Source: Candidatus Saccharimonadota bacterium (GTDB lineage: Bacteria > Patescibacteriota > Saccharimonadia > Saccharimonadales > Saccharimonadaceae). Taken from it: a DNA stretch of 64,000 bases. The position numbers and the translations under genes were made by a program. The DNA lies in assembly GCA_017514665.1 (NCBI GenBank), contig JAFWIX010000001.1, forward strand, positions 62,001-126,000, written 5' to 3'. Within the stretch, counting starts at the first letter, position 1, and each line of letters opens with the position of its first letter. The notes under the pieces were generated by a model. It did no database searches. It saw nothing but the letters and a program-made list of their open reading frames with translations, and had not been told where the DNA came from. Shown piece by piece: positions 6,755 to 15,835 of the stretch.

Positions 6755-8974
6755 CTATAAACTGTCAACTATCTGGTCAAATTCTTCCATTGAAGAAATC
6801 AACATTTCGCGTGGTTTGTTGCCATTAGATGGGCCAATCACCCCTATCTCTTCAAACCAAATTGCCAGCCCTGCTACAAAACCATGGCCCTTTCCTAGCC
6901 AGGTCTGCAGAGATGCCGTCGAGAATTTACCATTCTTCAACGAAATCTCGACCGCCTTCCTTACTAATGGATCGTTCGGGTCATATTTACGCCCCAAATC
7001 GCCTATCGAGCCACCATCTACCGGGCCCAAGCCCTTAATCTGTACTGGTTGAGCCACCACTTCATCGTTATAATTTGGCCCCTGTTGCTCACGTAAGAAA
7101 TTCGTCACTTTTGCCACATCTTCGTCACTCGAAAATGCACCCTGAATACGACGTGGTTTACCCATCATTTCAGTGGTCAGCATTAACATATCGCCCTTGC
7201 CAAGCAATTTTTCCGCACCGCTCTTGTCTAACATAATCCTTGAATCAATCTGTGAACCCACCGCAAATGCAATTCTTCCCGGGATATTGGCTTTAATCAA
7301 ACCAGTAATTACCTTTACTTCTGGACGCTGAGTCGCCAATACTAGATGAATGCCAGCCGCTCTACCTTTTTGCGCTACTCTCACAATCAAAAGCTCCAAA
7401 TCTTTCCCTGCCATCATCATTAAGTCCGCCATCTCGTCAATCACAATCACAATATACGGCATCTTGCCGCCGTCGTGTTGCTGTTCAGCTCCATCAGCGT
7501 CCTTCATGGTCACCTTGCCGCCATCTTCTGCCATCTTTTTATTGTAATCAACGATATTCTTTACTTTTTCTTTAGCCATCAATGAATAACGTTTTTCCAT
7601 TTCATTGACCGACCACTTCAAAGCCGAAAGTACTTTCTCGGTAGAAGTAATAATTGGTGTAAGCAAGTGTGGAATATCCTCGTATTGCGCCATTTCTACC
7701 TGTTTCGGATCTACAATAATCAATTTCATATCACTTGGCGAATTACGATATAGGAGCGAGGTAATCAAAGTATTGGTCATCACCGACTTACCAGAACCAG
7801 TAGTACCAGCAATCAGAAGATGCGGCATCTTTGCCAGATTTGCTACTACTGATCTACCCGAAATATCCTTACCAACCGCAAACGTCAATGGGTTAGTATC
7901 ATTCTTCCATTCATCACTTTCAAGCACGCCACGCAGTCTAACATCCGCCGGCTTCACATTTGCCACTTCCACGCCTACAGAACGTGTACCCGGTATTGGT
8001 GCTTCCACCCTAATCTTATCTACTGCCAAATTCAATGCTAGTTCTTTATCGCGAGCCACAATTTTCGACAAATTCACTCCTCGTGGCGGCTTCAAGGTAT
8101 ATTGGGTTACTTTCGGTCCAATATTCGCCTCTTCCATTTCCACATTAATACCAAATTCCGCCAAAGTATTTTGAATAATCGCTGCATTCTGTTCAATATC
8201 ACCAGGATCCGCCGGCAATTGCTTTTTCTCCAACAAGTTAACTGATGGCATCTTCCAATTTGGATCGCTCACCGAAACCAAAGCCATATCTGCAGTATTC
8301 GGCTTCTTGGCCTCAGCCGCCGCTTCGCGTTTCTTTGGTGTATCTGCCACGCTTACTCCGGGATTAATCTTAAATCTACCACTCTTTTCTGCGCTATTAG
8401 CTGCAGTCGCAACTTCAGCATTTTTGTCTTCTTCCTTATTAGACTTACCAAATGCGTTTTTAATTCCTCTAAACACTCCTGTTGGGCTTGCTTGCAAGAT
8501 GAAGAGAGCAGTTATAAACGCTAATACCAAATATATAAACACTGCCATCCCCGGTACCATTATTTGCGTCACTAAACCATTTAATAGCGCGCCAATCGAA
8601 CCGCCCGTTGGATCCGCTTGTCCCAGCGTCGGAATCCCCGCTATCCCCGCAATCCATAATGTCATCAAAAACGAAGCCAACCACACCGCTATTGATAAGC
8701 GATTATTCTCGGCTCGAAAAATCTTCACCGCCAGATACACTAGTAACACTGGCACCAAATATGCCGCTAAACCAATCAGATTAATTGCTACTTTATGAAT
8801 CTCGGCAAACACCGTATCACCACTGCTAAACCATGTCGCAACTAGCACCACCGCTATTGCTATCATCAGCACAGCTCCTACTTGTCGCCAAAAACCACCA
8901 GGTAATTCGTGCTCTACCTCTACCTCTTTATTGCGATGTTTGGCCCTAGCCTTCGACTTCTTCTTTTTTGCCAT
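6755..8974 (-). CDS. ftsK: DNA translocase FtsK/SpoIIIE
   Basis: 739 residues. N-terminal transmembrane helices (about residues 28-175) anchor it at the division septum. A disordered linker leads to the alpha/beta motor with Walker A GTTGSGKSVMTN, a Walker B region ending VIVIDEMADLM, and ATQRPEVKVITGLIKANIPGRIAFAV. The C-terminal gamma winged-helix domain (about 670-739: YDPNDPLVRKAVEISLKNGKFSTASLQ) normally reads polar KOPS-like sequences. Pumps chromosome termini apart during division. Lies 22 bases after lepA, with a TATAAT element just upstream of its ATG. Confidence 0.95.
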   Translation of the reverse strand: MAKKKKSKARAKHRNKEVEVEHELPGGFWRQVGAVLMIAIAVVLVATWFSSGDTVFAEIHKVAINLIGLAAYLVPVLLVYLAVKIFRAENNRLSIAVWLASFLMTLWIAGIAGIPTLGQADPTGGSIGALLNGLVTQIMVPGMAVFIYLVLAFITALFILQASPTGVFRGIKNAFGKSNKEEDKNAEVATAANSAEKSGRFKINPGVSVADTPKKREAAAEAKKPNTADMALVSVSDPNWKMPSVNLLEKKQLPADPGDIEQNAAIIQNTLAEFGINVEMEEANIGPKVTQYTLKPPRGVNLSKIVARDKELALNLAVDKIRVEAPIPGTRSVGVEVANVKPADVRLRGVLESDEWKNDTNPLTFAVGKDISGRSVVANLAKMPHLLIAGTTGSGKSVMTNTLITSLLYRNSPSDMKLIIVDPKQVEMAQYEDIPHLLTPIITSTEKVLSALKWSVNEMEKRYSLMAKEKVKNIVDYNKKMAEDGGKVTMKDADGAEQQHDGGKMPYIVIVIDEMADLMMMAGKDLELLIVRVAQKGRAAGIHLVLATQRPEVKVITGLIKANIPGRIAFAVGSQIDSRIMLDKSGAEKLLGKGDMLMLTTEMMGKPRRIQGAFSSDEDVAKVTNFLREQQGPNYNDEVVAQPVQIKGLGPVDGGSIGDLGRKYDPNDPLVRKAVEISLKNGKFSTASLQTWLGKGHGFVAGLAIWFEEIGVIGPSNGNKPREMLISSMEEFDQIVDSL

Positions 8975-8995
8975 AATTATTATAATTATATCATA

Positions 8996-10855
8996 TTAAT
9001 CGCGTTTCAGCATCACCGTAAATGCTTCAGAGGGGATATCTACCTTGCCAAATCGTTTCATCCGCGCTTTACCGCGTTTTTGTTTCTGTAATAGTTTCGC
9101 CTTTCTGTCTCTGTCACCAGTATGAATTTTTACCGTTACATCCTTGCGATAAGCCCCAATAGTTTCGCGCGCAATGATTCTCGCACCAATTGCCGCCTGC
9201 AAAGCCACTTCAAAACTCTGTCTCGGTATCACCTCTTTTAACTTCTTTACTACTTCACGCCCCATCGCTTCAGCTTCACTTCTATGGCACATCACACTCA
9301 GGGCGTCTATGCGATTTCCTGCTACCAAAAAATCCACTCTCACCAAATCTTCGGCTTTATAACCATTCAATTCATAATTAAATGACGCATACCCACTCGT
9401 CACTGATTTCAACTGATCATAAAAATCCGTCAAAAGATTCGCCATTGGCGCTTCAAAATCTATCACTGCTCTATCCTCTATGTAGGATAGATTCGTCTGA
9501 TGACCACGTTTTTTATTAATCAAGTCCAGTACTCCGCCAATCATTTCTTTTGGCAAGATAATTTCACCCTTCACCCACGGCTCGCGAACCTCTGCCACTT
9601 CAGTCTGATCTGGTAAGTCTCCCGCTGATTTTATCTCCATCTCTTCACCATTCATCAGCGTCACTTGATAATTTGTCGATGGATTCGTCACCACCAAATC
9701 TAATTTGAACTCTCTCTCCAGTCGTTCTCTGATAATATCCATATGTAAAAGCCCCAAAAAGCCAATCCTTAAGCCAAATCCTAACACCGGCGAATTTTCT
9801 GGTTCAAATCTTAGCGCCGAATCGCTCAACGCCAACTTCTCCACTGCCTCTTTCAAGTCCTTGTACTGATCATTTGAGACTGGGAAAAATCCCGCATACA
9901 CAAACGGCAACACTTCTTTATATCCAGGCAACGCCTCCTTTGCTGGTTGATACGTCAACGTCACTGTATCACCTACTTTGGCTTCTCTTGTAGTCTTCAA
10001 GTTTGTCACTATATAGCCAATCTCTCCCTCGCTCAGCTTCTCTAGCGGTATCATTTTTGGCGTCAATATCCCGACTTCCAACGCAATACCATTCGTCTCT
10101 GCCGCCATCATCCGTATCTCATCCCCCCGCTTCAGTTCTCCCTCAAACACCCTCACATACAACACCACCCCCCGATAATCATCAAAGTATGAATCAAAGA
10201 TAAGTGCTTTGAGTGGGGTTTGCGATAGGGGTTGCTCCGGGGTATTTCGGAGCGCGGCAGCGCGAGATATAGCGCCAGCCGCCCGTGGCGACGGGCTGGC
10301 TGGACGCGACCCCGCAGCAACCTCTATCGCAACTATCCTATCTAATACCTTATCGATATTTTTACCCGTTTTTGCTGATACTTCAATAATCTCATCCTTA
10401 TCACACCCCAACAAATTCACTATCTGCTCTTTGACCTTCTCTGTTTCTGCTGCCAGCAAATCCACCTTATTCACCACCGGTATAATTGTCAAATTTTGTT
10501 CCAGTGCCAAGTATACATTTGCCAATGTTTGTGCCTGTATTCCCTGCGTTGCATCCACCACTAACACTGCTATCTCTACCGCCTGCAAACTCCTCGACAC
10601 TTCGTACGAAAAATCCACATGCCCAGGCGTATCTATCAAATTCAGTTGATATCCTCTCCACTTCATTGTCACCGGCGCCAATTTAATCGTAATCCCTTTC
10701 TCACGCTCCAGTTCCATTGAATCCAAAAGTTGCGATTTCATCTCACGCTTACTCACCGTCCCTGTAATTTCCATCATTCTATCTGCCAATGTCGATTTGC
10801 CGTGATCAATATGCGCAATAATACAAAAATTCCGAATTTTCTTCTCTGTTATCAT
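8996..10855 (-). CDS. lepA: Elongation factor 4 (LepA) with an in-frame palindromic insert
   Basis: 619 residues from the ATG at 10853-10855. A frame opening 6 codons earlier (MWYNED) would translate the promoter TGGTATAAT and is rejected. GTPase motifs AHIDHGKSTLADRM, DTPGHVDFS and NKVDLL are intact, followed by EF-G-like domains and the LepA C-terminal domain (TGDRDRKAKLLQKQKRGKARMK). LepA remodels stalled or assembling ribosomes. Between VLDRIVA and TPLKALIFDSYFDDYRG, where relatives have a short PPP-type linker, there are about 30 extra A/R/P/S-rich residues encoded by a palindromic DNA segment (10220-10332). Confidence 0.95.
   Translation of the reverse strand: MITEKKIRNFCIIAHIDHGKSTLADRMMEITGTVSKREMKSQLLDSMELEREKGITIKLAPVTMKWRGYQLNLIDTPGHVDFSYEVSRSLQAVEIAVLVVDATQGIQAQTLANVYLALEQNLTIIPVVNKVDLLAAETEKVKEQIVNLLGCDKDEIIEVSAKTGKNIDKVLDRIVAIEVAAGSRPASPSPRAAGAISRAAALRNTPEQPLSQTPLKALIFDSYFDDYRGVVLYVRVFEGELKRGDEIRMMAAETNGIALEVGILTPKMIPLEKLSEGEIGYIVTNLKTTREAKVGDTVTLTYQPAKEALPGYKEVLPFVYAGFFPVSNDQYKDLKEAVEKLALSDSALRFEPENSPVLGFGLRIGFLGLLHMDIIRERLEREFKLDLVVTNPSTNYQVTLMNGEEMEIKSAGDLPDQTEVAEVREPWVKGEIILPKEMIGGVLDLINKKRGHQTNLSYIEDRAVIDFEAPMANLLTDFYDQLKSVTSGYASFNYELNGYKAEDLVRVDFLVAGNRIDALSVMCHRSEAEAMGREVVKKLKEVIPRQSFEVALQAAIGARIIARETIGAYRKDVTVKIHTGDRDRKAKLLQKQKRGKARMKRFGKVDIPSEAFTVMLKRD
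10220..10332. repeat. Palindromic element inside lepA
   Basis: Arms TTGCGATAGGGGTTGCT (10220-10236) and AGCAACCTCTATCGCAA (10316-10332) pair over 17 bp with one mismatch; CCGGGGT and ACCCCGC extend them inward. A nested hairpin (CCAGCC..CCGT..ACGG..GGCTGG) and GC-rich core text (CGGAGCGC, GCGAG, TAGCGCC) fill the middle. Base composition is much more GC-rich than the flanks. It is translated in frame within lepA. Confidence 0.85.
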
Positions 10856-10861
10856 ATCCTC

Positions 10862-10867
10862 ATTATA
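10862..10867 (-). promoter_or_regulatory. -10 box of lepA, leaderless
   Basis: TGGTATAAT, 6 bases (GAGGAT) before the ATG. Confidence 0.75.
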
Positions 10868-10936
10868 CCACAAGAAATAAACTAAAACTCTACGTATCAG
10901 CTATTAAACACTTAACAGAAAAAACGCAAGTGCCGC

Positions 10937-11836
10937 TTATATTACAAAATAATCCCTGCCCATCTTCACCAGTTTATTTTTCGGTAAATTAAACACCTTT
11001 CCTGGCATATATTCACGAATCGCCCACAAAAAGTCTTTCAGTTGTGGTCTCGTGCATTTTAAATCCAATCTTTCTCGCGCCAACGTTTTAATTAATTCCG
11101 TCGCTACCTCATCATCCATCTCCTTGAACGCTCCCCTCGGTACCGCCAACGCTCCCTCTGTCTTTTGCCATGCTTCATCGCCTGTCAGTTCACTCATGAT
11201 TTCGTTCACAATTTCCGTCACTTCAGTTCGTAACTTGCACTGTTTATTCCTTAGTGCCAATAGTTGTTCTTTTTCTTCTCTTGGCATCATAAAAGTCACT
11301 TGTCTCACCCGATTCCTCATATAGGTATCCTCGGTATTTGTCGGGTCCTGACGGTAGTAAACCTCATTTTCTGCTGCATATCTTAAAATATCTCTTCGAT
11401 CATAAATTTCACCAAATTCACCGCTTAAAAACGGTCGTTTTACTTTACTGCTATTCATCACGGCAAGCCCTCGCCATCCCGTTCCGCGCAGCAAATTAAT
11501 CGCCACTGATTCCACCAAGTCATCCAAATGATGTGCCGCCAAAATCTCGTTTGTACTATATTTTTTCTGCACTTGAGCAAAAAAATTATACCGCAAATCT
11601 CGCGCCATTTCCTCTGATAAATGCTCGCTCATATCTCGCTTCACTTCAGAATACATAAATTCAATATTTCGCACCTGACAAAATTTTTGTACAAAAATTC
11701 TATCCGTCCTTGACGACGGTCTAGCGCAATGATCAAAGTGTGCTACTACTATATTTTCGCGCCCAAATTTCTTTACACACATATCCAGTAACACCATCGA
11801 GTCCACCCCTCCCGAAACTGCAACGATTTTCACCAT
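10937..11836 (-). CDS. tilS: tRNA(Ile)-lysidine synthase
   Basis: 299 residues, a short form compared with about 430 in E. coli. The PP-loop ATP pyrophosphatase motif SGGVDSMVLLDM is at residues 8-19, followed by HFDHCARPSSRTD and AAHHLDDLVESVAINLLRGTGWRGL. It converts the wobble cytidine of the CAU-anticodon tRNA-Ile to lysidine, allowing AUA decoding, and is essential in most bacteria. The start ATG follows TATAAT by 6 bases. Divergent from the PRC-barrel gene across a 51-base gap containing both promoters. Confidence 0.92.
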   Translation of the reverse strand: MVKIVAVSGGVDSMVLLDMCVKKFGRENIVVAHFDHCARPSSRTDRIFVQKFCQVRNIEFMYSEVKRDMSEHLSEEMARDLRYNFFAQVQKKYSTNEILAAHHLDDLVESVAINLLRGTGWRGLAVMNSSKVKRPFLSGEFGEIYDRRDILRYAAENEVYYRQDPTNTEDTYMRNRVRQVTFMMPREEKEQLLALRNKQCKLRTEVTEIVNEIMSELTGDEAWQKTEGALAVPRGAFKEMDDEVATELIKTLARERLDLKCTRPQLKDFLWAIREYMPGKVFNLPKNKLVKMGRDYFVI

Positions 11837-11842
11837 ATATAT

Positions 11843-11848
11843 ATTATA
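11843..11848 (-). promoter_or_regulatory. -10 box of tilS, leaderless
   Basis: TGATATAAT, 6 bases (ATATAT) before the ATG. Confidence 0.7.
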
Positions 11849-11875
11849 TCACCCTGGTTATTAAAAATAATATGG

Positions 11876-11881
11876 TATAAT
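11876..11881 (+). promoter_or_regulatory. -10 box of the PRC-barrel gene, leaderless
   Basis: TGGTATAAT, 6 bases (TAACTT) before the ATG. Confidence 0.75.
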
Positions 11882-11887
11882 TAACTT

Positions 11888-12502
11888 ATGTTAATCGATG
11901 TTTCTCGAGTCATCAATTGCCCTGTTCTCAGTCTCCATCTTGGTGGCCCCATCGCTCGTACTGTTGCTCCTATTATCGACCCAGAGAAACTACAAGTCAT
12001 CGCTTTCACCGTCAATGGTCCTGCTACTGGTAATGGCGAGGTCGGCGACATTCTCGATACTCGTTCCATTCGTGAATTCAGCGATCTTGGCATGATCATC
12101 GATTCCGATGACGAACTCGTCTCACGCACTGATGTTGTTAAAATTGACAAAGTTATGTCATTAAACTTTCATCTCATAGACCTAAAAGTCGAAACTAAAC
12201 GTGGCTCTCATCTCGGTAAAGTTCTCAGCTTTGTTGTTGATTCTGAGACTTTTATCATTGCTCAAATCATCGTCAAACGCCCCGCCCTCAAATCTTTTAT
12301 GGACCCCGAGCTTACCATTCATCGCAATGAAATTGTTGAAGTCAATGATTACAAAATCATCATCAAAGACGAAGAAAAGGCTCTCAAGAAAGCCGATGCT
12401 GATAATTTCACCCCTAACTTCGTCAATCCGTTTCGCAGTGATTCTCACGAACCACAGTTTGCGCCAAGTGATAATCAAACCCCTGACGCACCAAATAACT
12501 AA
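11888..12502 (+). CDS. PRC-barrel domain protein
   Basis: 204 residues with two PRC-barrel-like halves: VINCPVLSLHLGGPIARTVAPIIDPEKLQVIAF (about 8-40) and HLIDLKVETKRGSHLGKVLSFVVDSETFIIAQIIVKRP (about 97-134). The C-terminal tail is polar and disordered. PRC barrels occur in RNA-processing (RimM) and photosynthetic proteins; the exact role here is unknown. TATAAT-N6-ATG promoter. Its last 80 bases overlap recX on the opposite strand. Confidence 0.75.
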   Translation: MLIDVSRVINCPVLSLHLGGPIARTVAPIIDPEKLQVIAFTVNGPATGNGEVGDILDTRSIREFSDLGMIIDSDDELVSRTDVVKIDKVMSLNFHLIDLKVETKRGSHLGKVLSFVVDSETFIIAQIIVKRPALKSFMDPELTIHRNEIVEVNDYKIIIKDEEKALKKADADNFTPNFVNPFRSDSHEPQFAPSDNQTPDAPNN

Positions 12503-13109
12503 TTAATCTCTCATCATCATACCTAGTTCGCTTTTTGGCAACTATTTTTTTGATTTCCGTCTCATCACCTCGTCCTATTTTATTTATTGTTGCTTCCGCT
12601 AACTCTCGTTTAACTCCCTTCTTCATTAATTCCATCTTCAGCCGTTTTATCGACACCCCCTTCTTCACAAATCGATTCTCCACATACCACTCCGCAAACT
12701 TCTCATCATCCAAATATTTTTTTAACTTTAATTTTTCAATTATCTTTTCTATATAATTATTATCTAATTTCTTATCATATATCTTTTTTCTTAAATAATC
12801 ACGTGTTTCTCTTTCCGAGCGAGGTCTTGTTAAAACCCATTCTAATGTCCTTTGATATAATTTTCCATATTCCGAAGCCTTCTTATATTCCGCCACCTGC
12901 TCCGCCGTGAGTTTCATTCCCTTCTTCAACTTATATTCCACTACCTGCGTCACATCTAGTGAAAACTCATACTTACCATCAATAAACACGTTCACTCGAT
13001 TCGGGTTTTTCACCCCCTGTCTCAATTCTGTCACCACAAACTTTTGCCCATTAAGGTTTTCTTCCCCCTGAATCTTTGCATCGCTATCTTTTAAGCTATA
13101 AATCTCCAT
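12423..13109 (-). CDS. recX: RecX family regulator of RecA
   Basis: 228 residues from ATG at 13107-13109 (a TTG lies one codon upstream). The three-helix RecX repeats are visible from about residue 85: RTLEWVLTRPRSERETRDYLRKK, YLDDEKFAEWYVENRFVKKGVS and YLVRQGFDYHLAQTVV. An N-terminal extension of about 80 residues (VTELRQGVKNPNRVNVFIDGKYEFSL) is common in this clade. RecX caps and restrains RecA filaments. It follows recA and a NUDIX gene in the same operon and runs 80 bases into the 3' end of the convergent PRC-barrel gene. Confidence 0.88.
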   Translation of the reverse strand: MEIYSLKDSDAKIQGEENLNGQKFVVTELRQGVKNPNRVNVFIDGKYEFSLDVTQVVEYKLKKGMKLTAEQVAEYKKASEYGKLYQRTLEWVLTRPRSERETRDYLRKKIYDKKLDNNYIEKIIEKLKLKKYLDDEKFAEWYVENRFVKKGVSIKRLKMELMKKGVKRELAEATINKIGRGDETEIKKIVAKKRTRYDDERLISYLVRQGFDYHLAQTVVRENHCETD

Positions 13110-13121
13110 CAAGTGGCCGCC

Positions 13122-13676
13122 TTAAATCAACCCGTGCATTTTCAGCCATTCTTTCAAGAATGCAAAAGTCAAACTATCTTCTCTGAGTGCTGGTTTTAAA
13201 TATTTTTTTCTAAAATCTTCTAGTTTTGCATACGGCACCCATTTGACCTCTGACACTTCATTATCATTAAATTTAAATTTATCCGGTTTACCAGTCCAGT
13301 CCACTGCATATATCCATGCAAATCGATTTTTATTAAACGGTCGCATCGTTACAAATTGCAAATCTTTCTTAGCGACTTTTACTCCTATTTCTTCGTGGCA
13401 TTCCCGCACTGCGCCTTCTGCTACTGATTCGCCCAAATTTATATGCCCACCCGCCGAAATATCATAATAGCCAGCAAATCTATTAACGTTTTTAGAACGT
13501 TTTTGCCACAAAAATTCCAATTCTCCTTTCTCAGAAAAACGATACAAAAACACCACGGCTATGCCTACAATTTCAGTCGCCTCCCCTTCGGGATTGTCAA
13601 GAGCCGAATCCCACCCCACTCCTGAAATCGGTTCTCCATTTGGCGCATATAGTTGCCATTTTTCGTCGATATGCAT
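13122..13676 (-). CDS. NUDIX hydrolase
   Basis: 184 residues with a complete Nudix box GHINLGESVAEGAVRECHEEIGV (about residues 92-114), whose REXXEE glutamates bind the catalytic metal. Hydrolyses a nucleoside-diphosphate-X substrate; the substrate cannot be told from sequence. The upstream part (LWQKRSKNVNRFAGYYDISAGGH) is typical of NUDIX proteins related to IPP isomerase. Its ATG overlaps the recA stop (TAATG), so it is translationally coupled to recA, suggesting nucleotide-pool or repair housekeeping (inference). Confidence 0.88.
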   Translation of the reverse strand: MHIDEKWQLYAPNGEPISGVGWDSALDNPEGEATEIVGIAVVFLYRFSEKGELEFLWQKRSKNVNRFAGYYDISAGGHINLGESVAEGAVRECHEEIGVKVAKKDLQFVTMRPFNKNRFAWIYAVDWTGKPDKFKFNDNEVSEVKWVPYAKLEDFRKKYLKPALREDSLTFAFLKEWLKMHGLI

Positions 13677-14692
13677 TATTCAGCGGCTTTCTCGCGTACT
13701 TGTTTCTCAATCTCCGCCATCAATTTTGGATTTTCTTTTAGCAACTTCTTTACTGCTTCACGTCCTTGACCCAACGTCTCGCCCTTGTATTTCAAGAATG
13801 CTCCTGACTTTTCAATCACGTCATATTGCACTGCCAAATCCAAAATATCGCCAGTCTTTGAAATTCCTTCGTTATACATAATGTCAAATTCTGCCGTTCT
13901 GAATGGTGCTGCAATCTTGTTTTTTACTATCTTTACTTTAGTGCGATTTCCCGCTACTTGATCACCATTTTTTATTTGGCCAACTCTTCGGATATCTACT
14001 CTCACCGAAGAGTAAAACTTCAAGGCATTACCACCCGTAGTCGTCTCAGGATTACCAAACATCACGCCAATCTTCATGCGAATTTGATTAATAAAGATTA
14101 CTGTCGCCTTTGACTTAGAAATAATGCCAGTCAATTTGCGCATCGCTTGCGACATCAATCTTGCTTGCAAACCCATTTGTGCGTCACCCATATCACCGTC
14201 AATTTCAGCTTGTGGCACCAAAGCTGCCACCGAATCTACCACAATCAAATCTACCGCACCCGAACGCACTAAGGTCTCACAAATTTCTAAAGCTTGCTCA
14301 CCATTATCTGGTTGTGAAATTAACAAATCCTCAGTCTTAACGCCAATTTTGGCTGCATAGGCCGGGTCTAGAGCATGCTCAGCGTCAATAAATGCCGTCT
14401 GGCCACCCTGTTTTTGCATCTCCGCAATTGCATGCAAAGCCAAAGTCGTTTTGCCAGAAGATTCTGGGCCATAAATCTCAATAATCCTACCTTTTGGATA
14501 ACCACCACCCAGCGCCAAATCTAGCGACAATGAGCCACTCGGTAATAGTTCTACATCAATCTTCTTCGCTTCACCTAGTCGCATAATCGACCCATCACCA
14601 AATTGTTTGGTAATCTGTGCTACCGCCAATTCCAAAGCTTGATTTTTACCATTTTCCACCGCTTCAGTCTTTTTACTTTCTTTTTTTGCCAT
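13676..14692 (-). CDS. recA: Recombinase RecA
   Basis: 338 residues, normal length. Walker [15 protein letters not shown] (about 70-83), [42 protein letters not shown] (L2 region) and C-terminal domain are all intact. Catalyses strand exchange in repair and in integration of incoming DNA. AGGAAGG lies 6 bases before the ATG. First gene of a recA-nudix-recX operon. Confidence 0.98.
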   Translation of the reverse strand: MAKKESKKTEAVENGKNQALELAVAQITKQFGDGSIMRLGEAKKIDVELLPSGSLSLDLALGGGYPKGRIIEIYGPESSGKTTLALHAIAEMQKQGGQTAFIDAEHALDPAYAAKIGVKTEDLLISQPDNGEQALEICETLVRSGAVDLIVVDSVAALVPQAEIDGDMGDAQMGLQARLMSQAMRKLTGIISKSKATVIFINQIRMKIGVMFGNPETTTGGNALKFYSSVRVDIRRVGQIKNGDQVAGNRTKVKIVKNKIAAPFRTAEFDIMYNEGISKTGDILDLAVQYDVIEKSGAFLKYKGETLGQGREAVKKLLKENPKLMAEIEKQVREKAAE

Positions 14693-14822
14693 ATATTACC
14701 TTCCTTAAATTGTTAATTATATTATACCTCATTTAATTGATTTTTCCCACAAAATCTCAAGGCACCACCACCCTAGCACACTCAAAAATCTAAAGTCAAG
14801 CTTAATCTCAATATTTCATCAA

Positions 14823-14852
14823 AAAAGTGCCAACCCCCTTGGCACTTTTTGG
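14823..14852. terminator. Bidirectional rho-independent terminator
   Basis: AAAAAGTGCCAA-ccccc-TTGGCACTTTTT: a 12-bp stem with A/T tracts on both sides, 8 bases beyond the stop of the minus-strand gene at 14860. Confidence 0.85.
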
Positions 14853-14859
14853 TCTCAAA

Positions 14860-15492
14860 TTACCATTCAGACACTTCAGAAACTCGATAAGTAGCCGCTT
14901 TCATTGCGTCTTTATCATCATCCAACACATACTTAAAGGCCGTTTCTTCGACGGTATCACCTGCGCCCAAGCTGCCTACAAAGACGTCTTCTGAGTCGAT
15001 GATTACTTCTTCGCTATTGACCGCTTCAATCTTGATATTCACCGAGATTGTTCTATCGGTTTTATTAGTCACAGTCACTGGTAAAGCCGTATCCGCAAAG
15101 CTATCATCATCTTTCACAGTAAATTTGCCAATTCTCACGTCAATATCATTTTCCAAAACGTAATCGGTAGCTTCACCAGAAGCTTTCTTGGCATAATCAT
15201 TAATCATCGTATTTGCGACATTAAACACCAAAACATTCATAAGTGTTGCAACTACAATCGTGGCAATACCCAAGATCAAACCCGCAATTGCTTTGCCGCC
15301 GTGTTTTTTATAGACACCAATTGCGCCAAAAATAATCGCCAATGCGCCTAGTGGGTAAGCTATAAAAATATTTACCACTGGCATAAAAGCAAATACTGCG
15401 CCAATAATCCCTAGTACCAACGCTGCCGTAGTCAAACCGGTACCGCCTTTTGGCTCCTCCTTTTTATCAGTTGATTTTTTTGTAGTAGCCAT
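14860..15492 (-). CDS. Membrane protein with DUF4190-like N-terminus and extracytoplasmic beta domain
   Basis: 210 residues from ATG 15490-15492; an earlier in-frame ATG lies in the GAGGAGGAG ribosome binding site and is rejected. A lysine-rich N-terminus precedes glycine-rich hydrophobic segments (about 20-95: AALVLGIIGAVFAFMP, LGALAIIFGAIGVYKKHGGKAIAGLILGIA) that resemble DUF4190. The C-terminal domain (about 115-210: VRIGKFTVKDDDSFADTALPVTVTNKTDRTISVNIKIEA) resembles FxLYD-type beta domains. Function unknown. Followed by a strong terminator. Confidence 0.7.
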   Translation of the reverse strand: MATTKKSTDKKEEPKGGTGLTTAALVLGIIGAVFAFMPVVNIFIAYPLGALAIIFGAIGVYKKHGGKAIAGLILGIATIVVATLMNVLVFNVANTMINDYAKKASGEATDYVLENDIDVRIGKFTVKDDDSFADTALPVTVTNKTDRTISVNIKIEAVNSEEVIIDSEDVFVGSLGAGDTVEETAFKYVLDDDKDAMKAATYRVSEVSEW

Positions 15493-15544
15493 AACGCTCC
15501 TCCTCATTAATTAACTCTATTATAGCATGGCCTCAATTTTCGAT

Positions 15545-15835
15545 TCAAATCTTTGTCAAATCATAGCTCAGTCGCACCAAGTCGCGCACTTCGCTATCTG
15601 TCAGCTGTCCGCTCATCACAATCTCAATTCCCCCCTTACCAAAATAACGCGACTCCATCACCGACTCATATTTTTCACACAGCACTTCTCTTAGTTTGGC
15701 GTCTGTTCGCACCTCTATGGTATTTTTATGCACCACCAAAAACGCTCTTTCATTCACCATATATAACGTATCTTCCCCCTGTTTTTTCTCTTCAAAATCT
15801 AAAAGACCCTCTACTTCATGAACGTCAAATACCAC
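15545..15835 (-). CDS. MmcQ/YjbR family protein
   Basis: 96 residues from a GTG start that overlaps the end of orn by 25 bases. AFLVVHKNTIEVRTDAKL, ESRYFGKGGIEIVMSG and the ending LVRLSYDLT fit the MmcQ/YjbR fold (PF04237), a compact CyaY-like DNA-binding fold of unclear function. Shorter than the usual 110-120 residues. The start codon is uncertain. Confidence 0.65.
   Translation of the reverse strand: MVFDVHEVEGLLDFEEKKQGEDTLYMVNERAFLVVHKNTIEVRTDAKLREVLCEKYESVMESRYFGKGGIEIVMSGQLTDSEVRDLVRLSYDLTKI

Noticed and set aside
7605-8174. 189-codon open frame on the plus strand inside ftsK
   Set aside because: Antisense to a conserved gene; composition mirrors ftsK codons and no ribosome binding site or family resemblance.
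10209-10649. 146-codon plus-strand frame across the lepA insert
   Set aside because: Antisense to lepA; it exists because the GC-rich palindrome lacks stops in several frames.
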